Assembly: GCA_024639785.1 (NCBI GenBank)
Contig: JAHEGI010000007.1
Coordinates: 8,885 to 72,884 of the forward strand
Reading direction: 5' to 3'
Origin: Cryomorphaceae bacterium
GTDB lineage: Bacteria; Bacteroidota; Bacteroidia; Flavobacteriales; Schleiferiaceae
Length of the DNA: 64,000 nt
Shown one piece after another: positions 26,691-35,426 of the stretch. How positions within the stretch are numbered: position 1 is the stretch's first letter; each line of letters starts with the position of its first letter. Below the pieces are notes generated by a model, which made no database searches, had not been told where the DNA came from, and was given only the letters and a program-made list of their open reading frames with translations. The position numbers were made by a program, and so were the translations under genes.

Positions 26691-26948
26691 CGGCAAACCA
26701 GAGGGCTTGGGAATCGCCCTCAAATGACTCCTAGAGCCGAGGTTCGGGAGGTATAATTGTTATTACAACACTTATTTAGAGAGAATATTTCAAGAAAGTC
26801 ATTTAACACTATAAAACTGAAAATTAACAGAGTATGTTGAAAAAATATTTTTATTGTTTAAAGAATTGTGAATACATTTAAACATAATTCAAGTAATTGA
26901 GTTAATATTTGTTATAAAGACACAACTCACTAAAAACCTAAACGTATT
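26691..26948 (+). promoter_or_regulatory. AT-rich leader and promoter region of the rhodopsin gene
   Basis: The longest gene-free stretch of the window (258 bp). Its start holds a GAGGGC-N9-GCCCTC hairpin (26702-26722) without a T-run, perhaps a weak terminator for blh. From about 26760 the sequence is strikingly AT-rich against its flanks. No exact TAnnTTTG is found; near matches are TACATTTA (near 26873) and TAATATTTG (near 26905). A separate promoter for the rhodopsin is likely but its position is unresolved. Confidence 0.4.
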
Positions 26949-27668
26949 ATGGAATTCTTAGAAGTTCTCTCAATTGACCCAGCTGATCCCGTCAGCTTCA
27001 CGTTCTTCACAGGCTACATGGCGATGTTCGCCTCGGCCGTATTCTTCTTCTTCGAGCGCGGCCGTGTGGCTGACGAGTGGAAGTCGAGTTTGTTGGTATC
27101 AGGTTTGATTACTGGTATCGCCGCTGTTCACTATTACTACATGCGCGACTACTATCAAGCTACCGGCGAAACTCCTATCGCTTTGCGCTATATCGATTGG
27201 ACCTTGACAGTTCCATTGATGTGCGTTGAGTTTTATCTAATCACTAAGAAGGCTGGAGGCACCTCTGCCCTTCTTTGGAAATTAATCCTTGCCTCTGTTG
27301 CGATGCTCGTATTGGGCTACATCGGAGAAGCTTTCTATGCAGATCAAACCCAATCATGGGTATGGGGTGCATTGTCGGGCGCTGCTTATTTCTACATCGT
27401 ATGGATGGTATGGAAGGGTGACGTGGCTCAGCTTGCTTCGAATGCAGGTGGCAATGTAAAGAAAGCCGTTGACGCACTGATGAAGTTCGTCGTAATCGGA
27501 TGGGCTATCTATCCTATTGGATACATTGCAGGCACCGAAGGTGGTTTGTTCGGTATGCGTGTCCTCGAAGGATTGGATATGGACCTAGTGTATAACATTG
27601 GTGACGCGGTAAACAAGATCGGATTTGGTCTTGTCATCTACGCCCTAGCCATTGGCGACAAGAAATAA
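26949..27668 (+). CDS. Proteorhodopsin, light-driven proton pump
   Basis: 239 aa, seven transmembrane helices, no cleavable signal evident. Helix C reads RYIDWTLTVPLMCVEFYLI. By alignment to SAR86 green proteorhodopsin this gives proton acceptor D83, T87 and donor E94 (the DTE set of outward H+ pumps). M91 sits at the spectral-tuning position (residue 105 of the reference), as in green-absorbing flavobacterial forms. H61 matches His75, and the retinal Lys is K223 in DAVNKIGFG. G140 in helix E may align with the carotenoid-antenna fenestration glycine of xanthorhodopsin. It follows blh and ends at a strong terminator. Confidence 0.97.
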   Translation: MEFLEVLSIDPADPVSFTFFTGYMAMFASAVFFFFERGRVADEWKSSLLVSGLITGIAAVHYYYMRDYYQATGETPIALRYIDWTLTVPLMCVEFYLITKKAGGTSALLWKLILASVAMLVLGYIGEAFYADQTQSWVWGALSGAAYFYIVWMVWKGDVAQLASNAGGNVKKAVDALMKFVVIGWAIYPIGYIAGTEGGLFGMRVLEGLDMDLVYNIGDAVNKIGFGLVIYALAIGDKK

Positions 27669-27699
27669 TAGCTAACGTGTGAGTTTTGTCTTGTGTGCT

Positions 27700-27729
27700 A
27701 AAGGGGCCCCATCGGGGCCCCTTTTTTTT
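27700..27729 (+). terminator. Strong rho-independent terminator after rhodopsin
   Basis: An 11-bp perfect stem AAAGGGGCCCC-ATC-GGGGCCCCTTT merging into a run of eight T. Its end overlaps the stop codon of the convergent lipoprotein gene. Confidence 0.93.
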
Positions 27730-28837
27730 ATGGCCCCAGACGGTAAACAAATCGATTGTCTCGGCATGCGATACCCATAGAAAGCACGGCCACATTGGGT
27801 GCTAGAGCGCTAGAATGACTGTGGCTTTTGCGCCACCCATAAGGAGTGATTTGACAAAGCCCCCGATCCCACGCGGCATAGACTCCGAGGGGGCCGGGTC
27901 GGATTCGATCGATCCAAGAAGTGTTTTGAAGCGAATAAGTTTGAAGCACCTGACCGTCCTGAGCACTGAGCAAAACGCCTTGCCCTTCATGATTTAAACA
28001 GAGGAGATCCTGATTCATGGCGAGCCAGCCTGGTATGGGCCAGGCAAAAGGAAGGGAATAGGACCACAGGAGGCTATCGCTTTCTTTTTCGATCGCAAAA
28101 ACAGAGCTCAATGTTGGGATGAACAGCCGATGATCGTCCTGGAGAATTGGTAGGCCAATTCCCATGTCTTGCACCAAGGGGAAATCGCGTTGACTAGCAT
28201 CATCCCAACGGGCTAAACGTGTTGCTCCAAGCTGGTTGTTCGCATCCCAAATTCGTAAGGTGGCAGCCCCATGTCCGCCCCAGGTGCAAACCCCATCCAA
28301 TAAGCCGAATTCATTGGGGGGAAACACATAGCCAAAAACACTATCCCAAGGAGTGATAAAACTCCCTCGCCATAGTGAGACGGAGTGGGCATCGTATATG
28401 GGGATATATATCGTTTCATCTTCGACATAACCCATGCGGGTGGTCCAACGATTGGGCCCTAAAGGGTAGCTCAAGTATTGCCCTTGTCCCGAAAACGGAT
28501 TGATCCGAAGAACCTCCTGCTCATGAAACATCCAGAGGGCTGTCGGGGTGCTATATACTTCGTCCAAAACCCAAACATCATCCAGCCATCCAGGGGGCAA
28601 TGTCAAACTCCAAAGCAATAATCCATCACTTCCGCGTCGAAGCCCTACGGAGCCACTATCCACTTGTACAAACACGTGATTATTCCATGCATACGGGCCA
28701 AACCCATAGCATGCCACGGAATCTGACCGCAGTGGGTGCGTCCAGGCACTTGGGCTAGAATCACTTAGGATCGGCAGTCCAGATTGGCATGCCAAGCCAA
28801 AAAAACTCAGCGTTACAAGAGGGAGCAGATGCTTCAT
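27728..28837 (-). CDS. Lipoprotein with PQQ-like beta-propeller repeats
   Basis: 369 aa. The signal sequence MKHLLPLVTLSFFGLAC ends in a lipobox. The body is a string of short beta-strands with Trp and Gly typical of PQQ/WD40-like blades, for example LRRGSDGLLLWSLTLP, then VFAIEKESDSLLWSYSLP and LLSAQDGQVLQTYSLQ: values compared along a path, as in BamB-like propellers. No enzyme motif is seen. It is last of a three-gene minus-strand set; its ATG overlaps the stop of the hydrolase gene (ATGA). Confidence 0.65.
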   Translation of the reverse strand: MKHLLPLVTLSFFGLACQSGLPILSDSSPSAWTHPLRSDSVACYGFGPYAWNNHVFVQVDSGSVGLRRGSDGLLLWSLTLPPGWLDDVWVLDEVYSTPTALWMFHEQEVLRINPFSGQGQYLSYPLGPNRWTTRMGYVEDETIYIPIYDAHSVSLWRGSFITPWDSVFGYVFPPNEFGLLDGVCTWGGHGAATLRIWDANNQLGATRLARWDDASQRDFPLVQDMGIGLPILQDDHRLFIPTLSSVFAIEKESDSLLWSYSLPFAWPIPGWLAMNQDLLCLNHEGQGVLLSAQDGQVLQTYSLQNTSWIDRIRPGPLGVYAAWDRGLCQITPYGWRKSHSHSSALAPNVAVLSMGIACRDNRFVYRLGP

Positions 28838-30420
28838 CGCAACGAAGTGCTAAAAAAGGGACCACCTGGGATTTGCCCATTAAAGAGGCGTTTGAACACA
28901 TCTCGCGTGTACTGGGAGTTGCGCATCTGCTGGTGATTGGTTTGGGGCAATTCAATATGAGCCACCGCCCCGGGCAGGCTACCTGCACTAGAGGCCAAGA
29001 CCACCCCATCATTGGGTCGCTCGGTGATTTGAACTTCCCAACGTGGCCAAACGTGGCACTGAGCATACGGATCATTGGAATAACAGTCACTTGCCTGCGC
29101 CACGATGGTCCACATAAAGGGTGGCTCGGTCTCTCCTCGGCAGCGGCACCAATAGCCCGCTTGTGTCATACCGATATCCCGTGCTCCGATATATTCTTTG
29201 TACACATTGTTGGCCTGTGCATACCACTGTTGGGCTTTGGCGGCCGCGCTAAACTGCTCCTCAGCCCGCTGGCGCTGCCAGGCATGGTATAGCGAGGCGA
29301 CGGGGTTGAACCAAGCCTGACTCTGCGCTTGGGCATGGGCCTGTGCGCTGGCTTGGGCCAGGAGGCTTTGGGCTTTATACCGTGCAATTTGGTCCGCGGC
29401 CCAATCTACGAGGTAGTCATCTCCATCGAAACTGAAAGGATCTTGAGCCATTGCTAAGCCCACAGAATCACTTTGATACATCGAGTAGGCAGTTCTCCAG
29501 AAGACCGGTTCCTCCTCTACCCCGTATAATTGAACCACGGGGATCTTAGGGCTCCGCTGTGAGAGTTTCGCTGGCCAGGTTGCACTAGGCTGTATTTCCG
29601 CGACGAGTGGTTGATTGAATTTTCCGAGGGCAAAAGGAATAAGCAGCGTTGAGAGATTTGCACAGCTGTTTTGAATGGCTTGCTGAACCAAGGGATCTAG
29701 GTTTCCAAACCACCGCAATGGCGGGAGTACGCTGGGCATCCAAAGCCAAGGATCAGATAAGATGCTGCAGGCGTCTTCGACAAATTGAACCGCACCGTTT
29801 TGGCCCCAAGGACTGAGGGCATAGGCAGCATCACTCCCTCCAATCGCAGAACCAAGCATGATAATTCCCCCAAATGGACGGGTAAAAGACGCGGTGTCTT
29901 CGTATAAACTATCTAAGATGAGTGCCTCGATTCCGCCTAAGGAATGGGCGATAACCACATTGTCTTCGGGATCAATGCCATGCAATAGCTGCGCACTGAA
30001 CGCACGCGTGCTCAATTCGGCATCAATTTCTAGAGCGGCATCTTGTAAACTGCCATTTTGGAGGTAGGTATAGGGCATGTCAAAAACTACTTGCCGGGCG
30101 GGATAGCCCGGAGAACCACCGTAGGCCGTGCGGCTCGCGACCAGATTCCAACTTGTGCCCGTGCCCCCGAGGCCATGGAGATAGAAAAAAACACGTTCTC
30201 CGCTGCTGCTTGTTTTGGCTGAAAATGCATCAGAAGGGGCTGGCGGCTCAAAGGAAAATGGATTGGTTGGCAGGGCTTCCATACGGGGACTTTGAGGCCA
30301 GCTGCAGGGTTGCGCTTGAGCGGAAGAAGCCAAGAGGGCCACGACAATGCCGATCAGCGAAAGAGTGAGAATCATTGGGAGGCGTTGGGCTGAAAATTCA
30401 GGGCGTGGGGAAGGGTGCAT
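28834..30420 (-). CDS. Secreted alpha/beta hydrolase (lipase-like)
   Basis: 528 aa from ATG 30420; ATG 30375, just before the hydrophobic signal core MILTLSLIGIVVALLASSA, is an alternative. The oxyanion segment is YLHGLGGTGTSWN. The nucleophile elbow VIAHSLGGIEAL replaces the common GHSLGG Gly with Ala. A late conserved-looking TNHQQMRNS could supply the catalytic His. Between them lies an Ala/Gln-rich helical stretch (AQASAQAHAQAQSQ), then a Cys-bearing region (YWCRCRGETE). The fold resembles PGAP1-like esterases; substrate unknown. The next gene is the propeller lipoprotein (ATGA overlap). Confidence 0.72.
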   Translation of the reverse strand: MHPSPRPEFSAQRLPMILTLSLIGIVVALLASSAQAQPCSWPQSPRMEALPTNPFSFEPPAPSDAFSAKTSSSGERVFFYLHGLGGTGTSWNLVASRTAYGGSPGYPARQVVFDMPYTYLQNGSLQDAALEIDAELSTRAFSAQLLHGIDPEDNVVIAHSLGGIEALILDSLYEDTASFTRPFGGIIMLGSAIGGSDAAYALSPWGQNGAVQFVEDACSILSDPWLWMPSVLPPLRWFGNLDPLVQQAIQNSCANLSTLLIPFALGKFNQPLVAEIQPSATWPAKLSQRSPKIPVVQLYGVEEEPVFWRTAYSMYQSDSVGLAMAQDPFSFDGDDYLVDWAADQIARYKAQSLLAQASAQAHAQAQSQAWFNPVASLYHAWQRQRAEEQFSAAAKAQQWYAQANNVYKEYIGARDIGMTQAGYWCRCRGETEPPFMWTIVAQASDCYSNDPYAQCHVWPRWEVQITERPNDGVVLASSAGSLPGAVAHIELPQTNHQQMRNSQYTRDVFKRLFNGQIPGGPFFSTSLR

Positions 30421-30430
30421 CGTCGGTGGT

Positions 30431-31399
30431 TTAGAGTTGTACAAAGGCTTGACTCAATTGATAAGGGCCAGCCGTTACCCGAAGGGTATAGCGCCCCGGG
30501 GGAATCTGTAGGTCCAAATAGCCGGGCAATCGAGGAGGATTCGTGCTCGACCATGCGATACGCCCATGCACATCCACCACTTCCATGAGTGCGGGTTGAA
30601 TTGGCAGGTCTAGTGCTACTTGTAGATGGAGTGATTCTTCGCGACGCGGATTGGGGGATAGGAGTAAGGCCATTCCGCCATCCAAAGTTCCTGCCTGACC
30701 CTGGGGTAGGCTTCGATGGATTTCGGTCCAGTCCCACGCACAGGCGCCATTGGATAAAGTTCGCATTTGACGTCGTTCCTCATGCAGGAGAAACCACCCT
30801 TCGGGCAGTGCAATAAAATCCCAATGCAGCATGGAAGAATCCGGGCCGATCCACTCCCAGGCCGGAGGAAAGGATTGCACCCGATGGGTCACGCCCGCTT
30901 CTTCGGCCCATTCATAGACGCCGGGACTGCGCTCTATGGCGGACAATGCGGCGCGTTCTTCTGGACTTGGAATCAAGGTGGAGAAGAACAAACTAGGGGG
31001 GGATACCCCTTGATCGAGATCGGCATCGATGGTAGGCGCGGGATGCCAAGCGCCTCGATGGAAATAGGAACGGCCCTGCGGCCCCCACTGCAGTCCCTCC
31101 AAGGGCGGTTGCCATAAGTCATCTGTGCCATCGAAAAACCACTCAACGGTAGGGGCTTCCCCTGGATCGTACCACTGTCGGTGAATGCGCCATTCCAGGG
31201 GCAGTAGGGATTCTCTTTCCGCGGGGTGAAGTCCGCTCGTATCGGCGATTTGGCTCAACCTTAAGGCACGGTGGTGAACTTCGTCACTCTGAAAAAAGTA
31301 GGGGCTACTTTGCCCAGCGGCGGGGCTAAGGGACAAGAGGGTCCACCCGCTCCAATAGATCAGGCAAACTTTTAGTGGGGGGAAGGGTTGTCTATGCAT
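30431..31399 (-). CDS. Secreted protein with T9SS C-terminal sorting domain
   Basis: 322 aa. The N-terminal signal (about residues 1-30) ends near AAGQSSPYF. The middle part (about 30-240) is rich in Trp and has no recognised family. The last 80 residues form a type A T9SS sorting domain: SPNPRREESLHLQVAL, then MEVVDVHGRIAW, and the ending GRYTLRVTAGPYQLSQAFVQL. The protein should cross the outer membrane by T9SS and be released or surface-attached. It is first of the minus-strand trio; the hydrolase gene follows 10 bp after its stop. Confidence 0.75.
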   Translation of the reverse strand: MHRQPFPPLKVCLIYWSGWTLLSLSPAAGQSSPYFFQSDEVHHRALRLSQIADTSGLHPAERESLLPLEWRIHRQWYDPGEAPTVEWFFDGTDDLWQPPLEGLQWGPQGRSYFHRGAWHPAPTIDADLDQGVSPPSLFFSTLIPSPEERAALSAIERSPGVYEWAEEAGVTHRVQSFPPAWEWIGPDSSMLHWDFIALPEGWFLLHEERRQMRTLSNGACAWDWTEIHRSLPQGQAGTLDGGMALLLSPNPRREESLHLQVALDLPIQPALMEVVDVHGRIAWSSTNPPRLPGYLDLQIPPGRYTLRVTAGPYQLSQAFVQL

Positions 31400-31497
31400 G
31401 AGGCGAAATTGCCCGCTTCTTTCTCCGCCTAATCGAAATCAAACGACTGCTTCCATTTAATTTTCGGATTTTTGCAGGGCAGAACCCCTAGGTACCT

Positions 31498-32709
31498 ATG
31501 AATCTTTCCGACATCCGAGCTCATTTTCCCATTTTACGACGCGAAGTGCATGGTCGCCCACTCGTCTATTTGGATAATGCGGCGACGACGCAAAAGCCGC
31601 AGGCAGTCATGGACGCGTTGGTGGATTACTATGGTGGGTACAATAGCAATGTGCATCGAGGGGTGCATCAATTAAGCCAAGAGGCTACCGATGCATTTGA
31701 AAAGGTGCGTCTTCAGTTGCAAGCTCATGTGAATGCGGCTCATAGTCATGAAATCATCTTCACCAAAGGGACGACAGACAGTTTAAATCTTGTCGCGCAT
31801 GGCTTTCGAAGCATGCTTTCCAAAGGGGATGAAATTCTCGTGACACAATTGGAGCATCACAGCAATTTGGTGCCATGGCAGATGCTCGCACAACACAGCG
31901 GTGCGACGCTCAAATACGTCTCCATGGATGGTCAAGGGGCCCTGAACATGGAAGATTTCCACGCGCAGCTAACCGCGAAGACAAAGATCCTGGCCTTCAA
32001 TCACATTTCGAATGCACTAGGGACGATAAATCCGGTTAAAGCGATGGCCGCGGCCGCCCACGCGCTGGGAGCTGTGGTGGTCGTAGATGGGGCTCAAGCC
32101 CTCCCGCACAGCGCCATCGATGTTCAAGACTTAGATGTGGATTTCTATGCGGGTTCCGCCCACAAAATGTATGGCCCTACGGGCATTGGTTTGCTGTATG
32201 GCAAGACGTCTTGGCTGGAAAAACTTCCCCCTTATCAAGGTGGCGGTGAGATGATTGCCGAAGTGGCTATGGAAAAAAGTAGCTATGCGGGTCTCCCGCA
32301 CAAGTTTGAAGCAGGCACACCAAATATTGCTGGAGTGATCGGCTGGGGAGCGGCCATTCAATGGATGCATTCAGTAGGGATGGATCAAATTGAGGCACAC
32401 GAGCATGAGTTACTTCAATACGGGACCGCGCTTTTGGAGGCTATTCCGGGGGTGAAGATCTATGGCAAGGCGCCAAAAAAAGCGGCGGTGTTGAGCTTCA
32501 ATGTCGCGGGGCTGCATCCATATGATGTAGGGACGTTGTTGGATCAAATGGGGATTGCCGTGCGCACGGGTCAACATTGTACGCAACCCATCATGGATGA
32601 ATTTGGCATTCCAGGAACCATTCGGGCGAGCCTGGCCGCCTATACCTCAAAAGAAGATTTAGACGCCTTGGCACGGGCTTTGGAAAAGGCCATTGCACTA
32701 TTGTCATAA
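31498..32709 (+). CDS. sufS: Cysteine desulfurase, SufS type
   Basis: 403-aa PLP enzyme that releases sulfur from cysteine for Fe-S cluster assembly. Seen: YLDNAATTQKP (residues 20-30), the PLP-Lys segment YAGSAHKMYGPTGIG, and the active-site Cys loop RTGQHCTQPIMDEFG. Group II features fit SufS, as does the following SufE gene, which starts 1 bp after its stop. SufBCD genes are not in the window. It is first of a plus-strand cluster reaching to DUF3050. Confidence 0.95.
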   Translation: MNLSDIRAHFPILRREVHGRPLVYLDNAATTQKPQAVMDALVDYYGGYNSNVHRGVHQLSQEATDAFEKVRLQLQAHVNAAHSHEIIFTKGTTDSLNLVAHGFRSMLSKGDEILVTQLEHHSNLVPWQMLAQHSGATLKYVSMDGQGALNMEDFHAQLTAKTKILAFNHISNALGTINPVKAMAAAAHALGAVVVVDGAQALPHSAIDVQDLDVDFYAGSAHKMYGPTGIGLLYGKTSWLEKLPPYQGGGEMIAEVAMEKSSYAGLPHKFEAGTPNIAGVIGWGAAIQWMHSVGMDQIEAHEHELLQYGTALLEAIPGVKIYGKAPKKAAVLSFNVAGLHPYDVGTLLDQMGIAVRTGQHCTQPIMDEFGIPGTIRASLAAYTSKEDLDALARALEKAIALLS

Positions 32710-32710
32710 G

Positions 32711-33136
32711 ATGGAAACGATTGCCCAACGGGAAGCAGAAATCATTGAAGAGTTCAGTTTTTTTGATGATTGGATGGACAAATACGAGCACTTGATTGCC
32801 TTGGGAAAGGAGTTGCCTGCGCTATCCGCGTCACTAAAAGTTGAATCAAATCAAATCAAAGGATGCCAAAGTCAAGTCTGGTTGCATGCCACCTTGGAAG
32901 ACGGGGGCATTCGATTTGAAGCGGATGCCGATGCGATTATCACCCGGGGGATGATTGCTTTGCTCCTTCGACCTGTACAAGGCCAACCCCCAAGTGCGGT
33001 GGCGGCCTTTGAATTTGGCTTTTTGGATCCTTTGGGATTGACGGCACATTTATCGCCAACCCGAGCCAATGGCTTGCTCAGTATGGTTAAACAAATCCGC
33101 CTCTACGGCGTTGCATTTCAAGCTAAAAGAGGATGA
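32711..33136 (+). CDS. sufE: SufE family sulfur acceptor
   Basis: 141 aa from ATG 32711, which follows the sufS stop (32707-32709). SufE takes persulfide from SufS and passes it to the scaffold. The key Cys lies in IKGCQSQVWL near residue 57, and the C-terminus SPTRANGLLSMVKQIR matches the family. It overlaps the next gene by 4 nt. Start choice: the upstream in-frame ATG 32693 lies inside sufS. Confidence 0.94.
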   Translation: METIAQREAEIIEEFSFFDDWMDKYEHLIALGKELPALSASLKVESNQIKGCQSQVWLHATLEDGGIRFEADADAIITRGMIALLLRPVQGQPPSAVAAFEFGFLDPLGLTAHLSPTRANGLLSMVKQIRLYGVAFQAKRG

Positions 33137-33453
33137 ACGACAATCAAATGCAATCGCTTGGAGAGCAAGCGGTCGACGTGCTACGAACGATTTTTGATCC
33201 GGAGATTCCGGTCGATATCTATGAGCTGGGACTGATCTATGACGTCCAGGTGAGTGAAGACGCCGACATTCATATTCTTATGACTTTGACCTCTCCGAAT
33301 TGTCCGGTCGCGGAAACGCTTCCGGTGGAAGTGCAAGAGAAAGTCCGAAGCCTCCCTGATGCGAAGGAAGTGGAAGTAGAAATCACATTCGACCCGCCGT
33401 GGACCAAAGACATGATGAGCGAGGCGGCTCGATTGGAATTAGGCATGTTATGA
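33133..33453 (+). CDS. MIP18/DUF59 family Fe-S assembly factor (SufT-like)
   Basis: 106 aa. Signature IFDPEIPVDIYELGLIYDV (near residue 20), then MTLTSPNCPVAETLP with the conserved Cys, and a closing TFDPPWTKDMMSEAAR: the classical DUF59 layout. The family aids maturation of Fe-S proteins. It overlaps sufE by 4 nt and HMG-CoA synthase by 4 nt (ATGA), so it sits in the middle of a coupled run. Confidence 0.93.
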   Translation: MNDNQMQSLGEQAVDVLRTIFDPEIPVDIYELGLIYDVQVSEDADIHILMTLTSPNCPVAETLPVEVQEKVRSLPDAKEVEVEITFDPPWTKDMMSEAARLELGML

Positions 33454-34901
33454 GTACCCCCCAGTATGGCATTGATGCAATGCATTTTGCCTTACCTCGT
33501 TTGACACTTCCCATCGGGGAGCTGGCCGAAGCGCGAGGCATTGAAACTGATAAACTTCGTTTTGGCCTTGGCCTAGAATCGATGGCCGTTTGCGACACCG
33601 ATGAAGATGTAGTGACCTTGGCGGCGGAAGCTGCGTGGAACCTTATTCAGCAAGCGGGCATTCAAGCGGAAGAAATAGGCCGCATATACTTGGGTACAGA
33701 ATCCTCTGTAGATGCCGCTAAGCCTTCTGCGACTTATGTCTTAGGCCTGTTGGAAGAGCGCCTTGAGGCGCAATTTGGCCCCCGTGCTTTGCGACATTGT
33801 GATGCTGTTGACATGACTTTTGCCTGTGTTGGCGGAGTAGATGCGTTACAAAATTCCTTGGATTGGATTCGCGCATCCTCTGGCCGAAAAGCCCTAGTCA
33901 TCGCTTCCGACGTGGCGAAATACGCCCCAGGCAGTGGAGGAGAATATACCCAAGGCGCGGGCGCTGTCGCTATGTGGCTGACGGAATCCCCAAGGGTGTT
34001 AACATTGGACACGGAGTTTGCCGTGGCCATTGAAAATGTGGGGGACTTTTTCAAGCCGCGCCGCAGTTTCCCCAAATCGCAACTCCTTCAAGAAGCCGCA
34101 GCACTACTAGGGCAGACCCTGTCAGATGCCGATGCAAGCGCCTTGACCGCTCAGGCAAGTGAAGGGTTTTGGGCTACGCCGGAAGACCATATTGAACAGT
34201 TTCTTGAACATCCAGTTTTTGATGGACCGTACTCAAATGATTGCTACGTTGCTCGCTTGAGTGAAGCCTTAGATAGCTACCAAAAGCAAAGTGGCCACCT
34301 GATTCTGCGCGACTGGGATGCGATGGTATTTCATCTACCCTATGCCTATCAAGGGCGAAGAATGTGGGCCGAAATTGCCATCCAACTCGTCGATCAAGCG
34401 GAGCGATTGCATGAAATTGAAGCCTCGGTGGGTCAGACGAAAGAAGAAGCAGGTGGAATCAAAGCGCTCTCGAAGCTTTGGAGCAAGACGCCACACTACA
34501 AAGCGTATGTAGAGACATACATTCGCCCAGGTGAAATTGCTTCTCAGCAGATTGGCAATATGTATACCGCATCCATCTTCATGTCCCTGTTGAGCACCTT
34601 GGTGGATTCCCGAAATCAGGACTTGAACATTGCGGGTCGGCGGATTGGATTTCTCTCCTATGGCTCGGGCTCTAAGTCCAAAGTGTTCTCTGGGACCATA
34701 CAGACTGATTTCATGCATGGGTTGGACGGCGCTCGTCCGTTCAATCATTTGGAGAACCGCACTGAAATTGACTTTGCGACCTATGACAAACTCCACAAGC
34801 GAAGTCTGACTCAACCATTGACTGAGGCTAAAGGAGCTCGGCTTGTCAAGATCGAAACGGAAGGCAACCTCTATGGTTACCGCCGATATGCGATAGCCTA
34901 A
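33450..34901 (+). CDS. Hydroxymethylglutaryl-CoA synthase
   Basis: 483 aa from ATG 33450 (MSTPQYGIDAMHF), overlapping the DUF59 stop by ATGA. It condenses acetyl-CoA with acetoacetyl-CoA in the mevalonate route to isoprenoids. The thiolase-like fold shows YLGTESSVDAAKPSATYV and the catalytic-Cys segment MTFACVGGVDALQ near residue 126. Also seen is LVIASDVAKYAPGSGGEYTQGAGAVAM. The C-terminal half contains SYGSGSKSKVFSG. Isoprenoids feed the carotenoid and retinal supply of the rhodopsin. Its TAA stop doubles as the start of a -7 element for the next gene. Confidence 0.88.
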   Translation: MSTPQYGIDAMHFALPRLTLPIGELAEARGIETDKLRFGLGLESMAVCDTDEDVVTLAAEAAWNLIQQAGIQAEEIGRIYLGTESSVDAAKPSATYVLGLLEERLEAQFGPRALRHCDAVDMTFACVGGVDALQNSLDWIRASSGRKALVIASDVAKYAPGSGGEYTQGAGAVAMWLTESPRVLTLDTEFAVAIENVGDFFKPRRSFPKSQLLQEAAALLGQTLSDADASALTAQASEGFWATPEDHIEQFLEHPVFDGPYSNDCYVARLSEALDSYQKQSGHLILRDWDAMVFHLPYAYQGRRMWAEIAIQLVDQAERLHEIEASVGQTKEEAGGIKALSKLWSKTPHYKAYVETYIRPGEIASQQIGNMYTASIFMSLLSTLVDSRNQDLNIAGRRIGFLSYGSGSKSKVFSGTIQTDFMHGLDGARPFNHLENRTEIDFATYDKLHKRSLTQPLTEAKGARLVKIETEGNLYGYRRYAIA

Positions 34902-34906
34902 ATTTG
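34899..34906 (+). promoter_or_regulatory. -7 promoter element for the DUF2480 gene
   Basis: TAAATTTG, an exact match, begins with the stop codon of HMG-CoA synthase and ends 4 nt before the DUF2480 ATG. It suggests that DUF2480-DUF3050 can be transcribed separately from the suf genes. Confidence 0.45.
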
Positions 34907-34910
34907 GGGC

Positions 34911-35414
34911 ATGCAAGACGAAATTCGCAACCGCGTCGCGGAAAATGAAAGCCTCGTAGTTTTTGACTTAGAGGATTATTTCCCGCCAGCAGGAGTCCGC
35001 AGCTTGGACATTGCCCAGCTCGCCGAGGGGGGTATTTTTCGAGAATCGACGGCCCGTGAATTTTTCAATGCATTCGACTCCGAAGCCTATGCTGATGCCG
35101 TGGTAGCTATTCAATGCAGTGAGGATGTTTTGGTGCCCCAATGGATGTGGCCCATGGCCGCCGCAAAACTAGCCCCCTATGCTTTGTACCTCGGTGCTGG
35201 GGAGCAGCAGGCCGTATTGGAACAATATTATGCCCAGCGGATGAGTCAATTGGATTGGACCATCTTTGCTCATAAGAAAGTGCTGCTGAAAGGGTGTGGC
35301 TCCTATCCCGTCCCGAATTCTGCCTATGTGCAGGCGGCCATGCACCTGCGTTTAAGTGCCCAGAAACTGATGTATGGCGAAGCGTGCAGCAACGTCCCAA
35401 TTTACCGATCATAA
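34911..35414 (+). CDS. DUF2480 family protein
   Basis: 167 aa. Bacteroidota-specific family often found beside SUF accessory genes, and the position here agrees. Conserved-looking features are LVVFDLEDYFPP near the N-terminus, KKVLLKGCGSYPVP, and the C-terminus GEACSNVPIYR, which holds a Cys. A role in Fe-S cluster assembly is suspected from neighbourhood only. No enzymatic motif is seen. DUF3050 follows 12 bp downstream. Confidence 0.8.
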   Translation: MQDEIRNRVAENESLVVFDLEDYFPPAGVRSLDIAQLAEGGIFRESTAREFFNAFDSEAYADAVVAIQCSEDVLVPQWMWPMAAAKLAPYALYLGAGEQQAVLEQYYAQRMSQLDWTIFAHKKVLLKGCGSYPVPNSAYVQAAMHLRLSAQKLMYGEACSNVPIYRS

Positions 35415-35426
35415 CGATTCTTCTTC

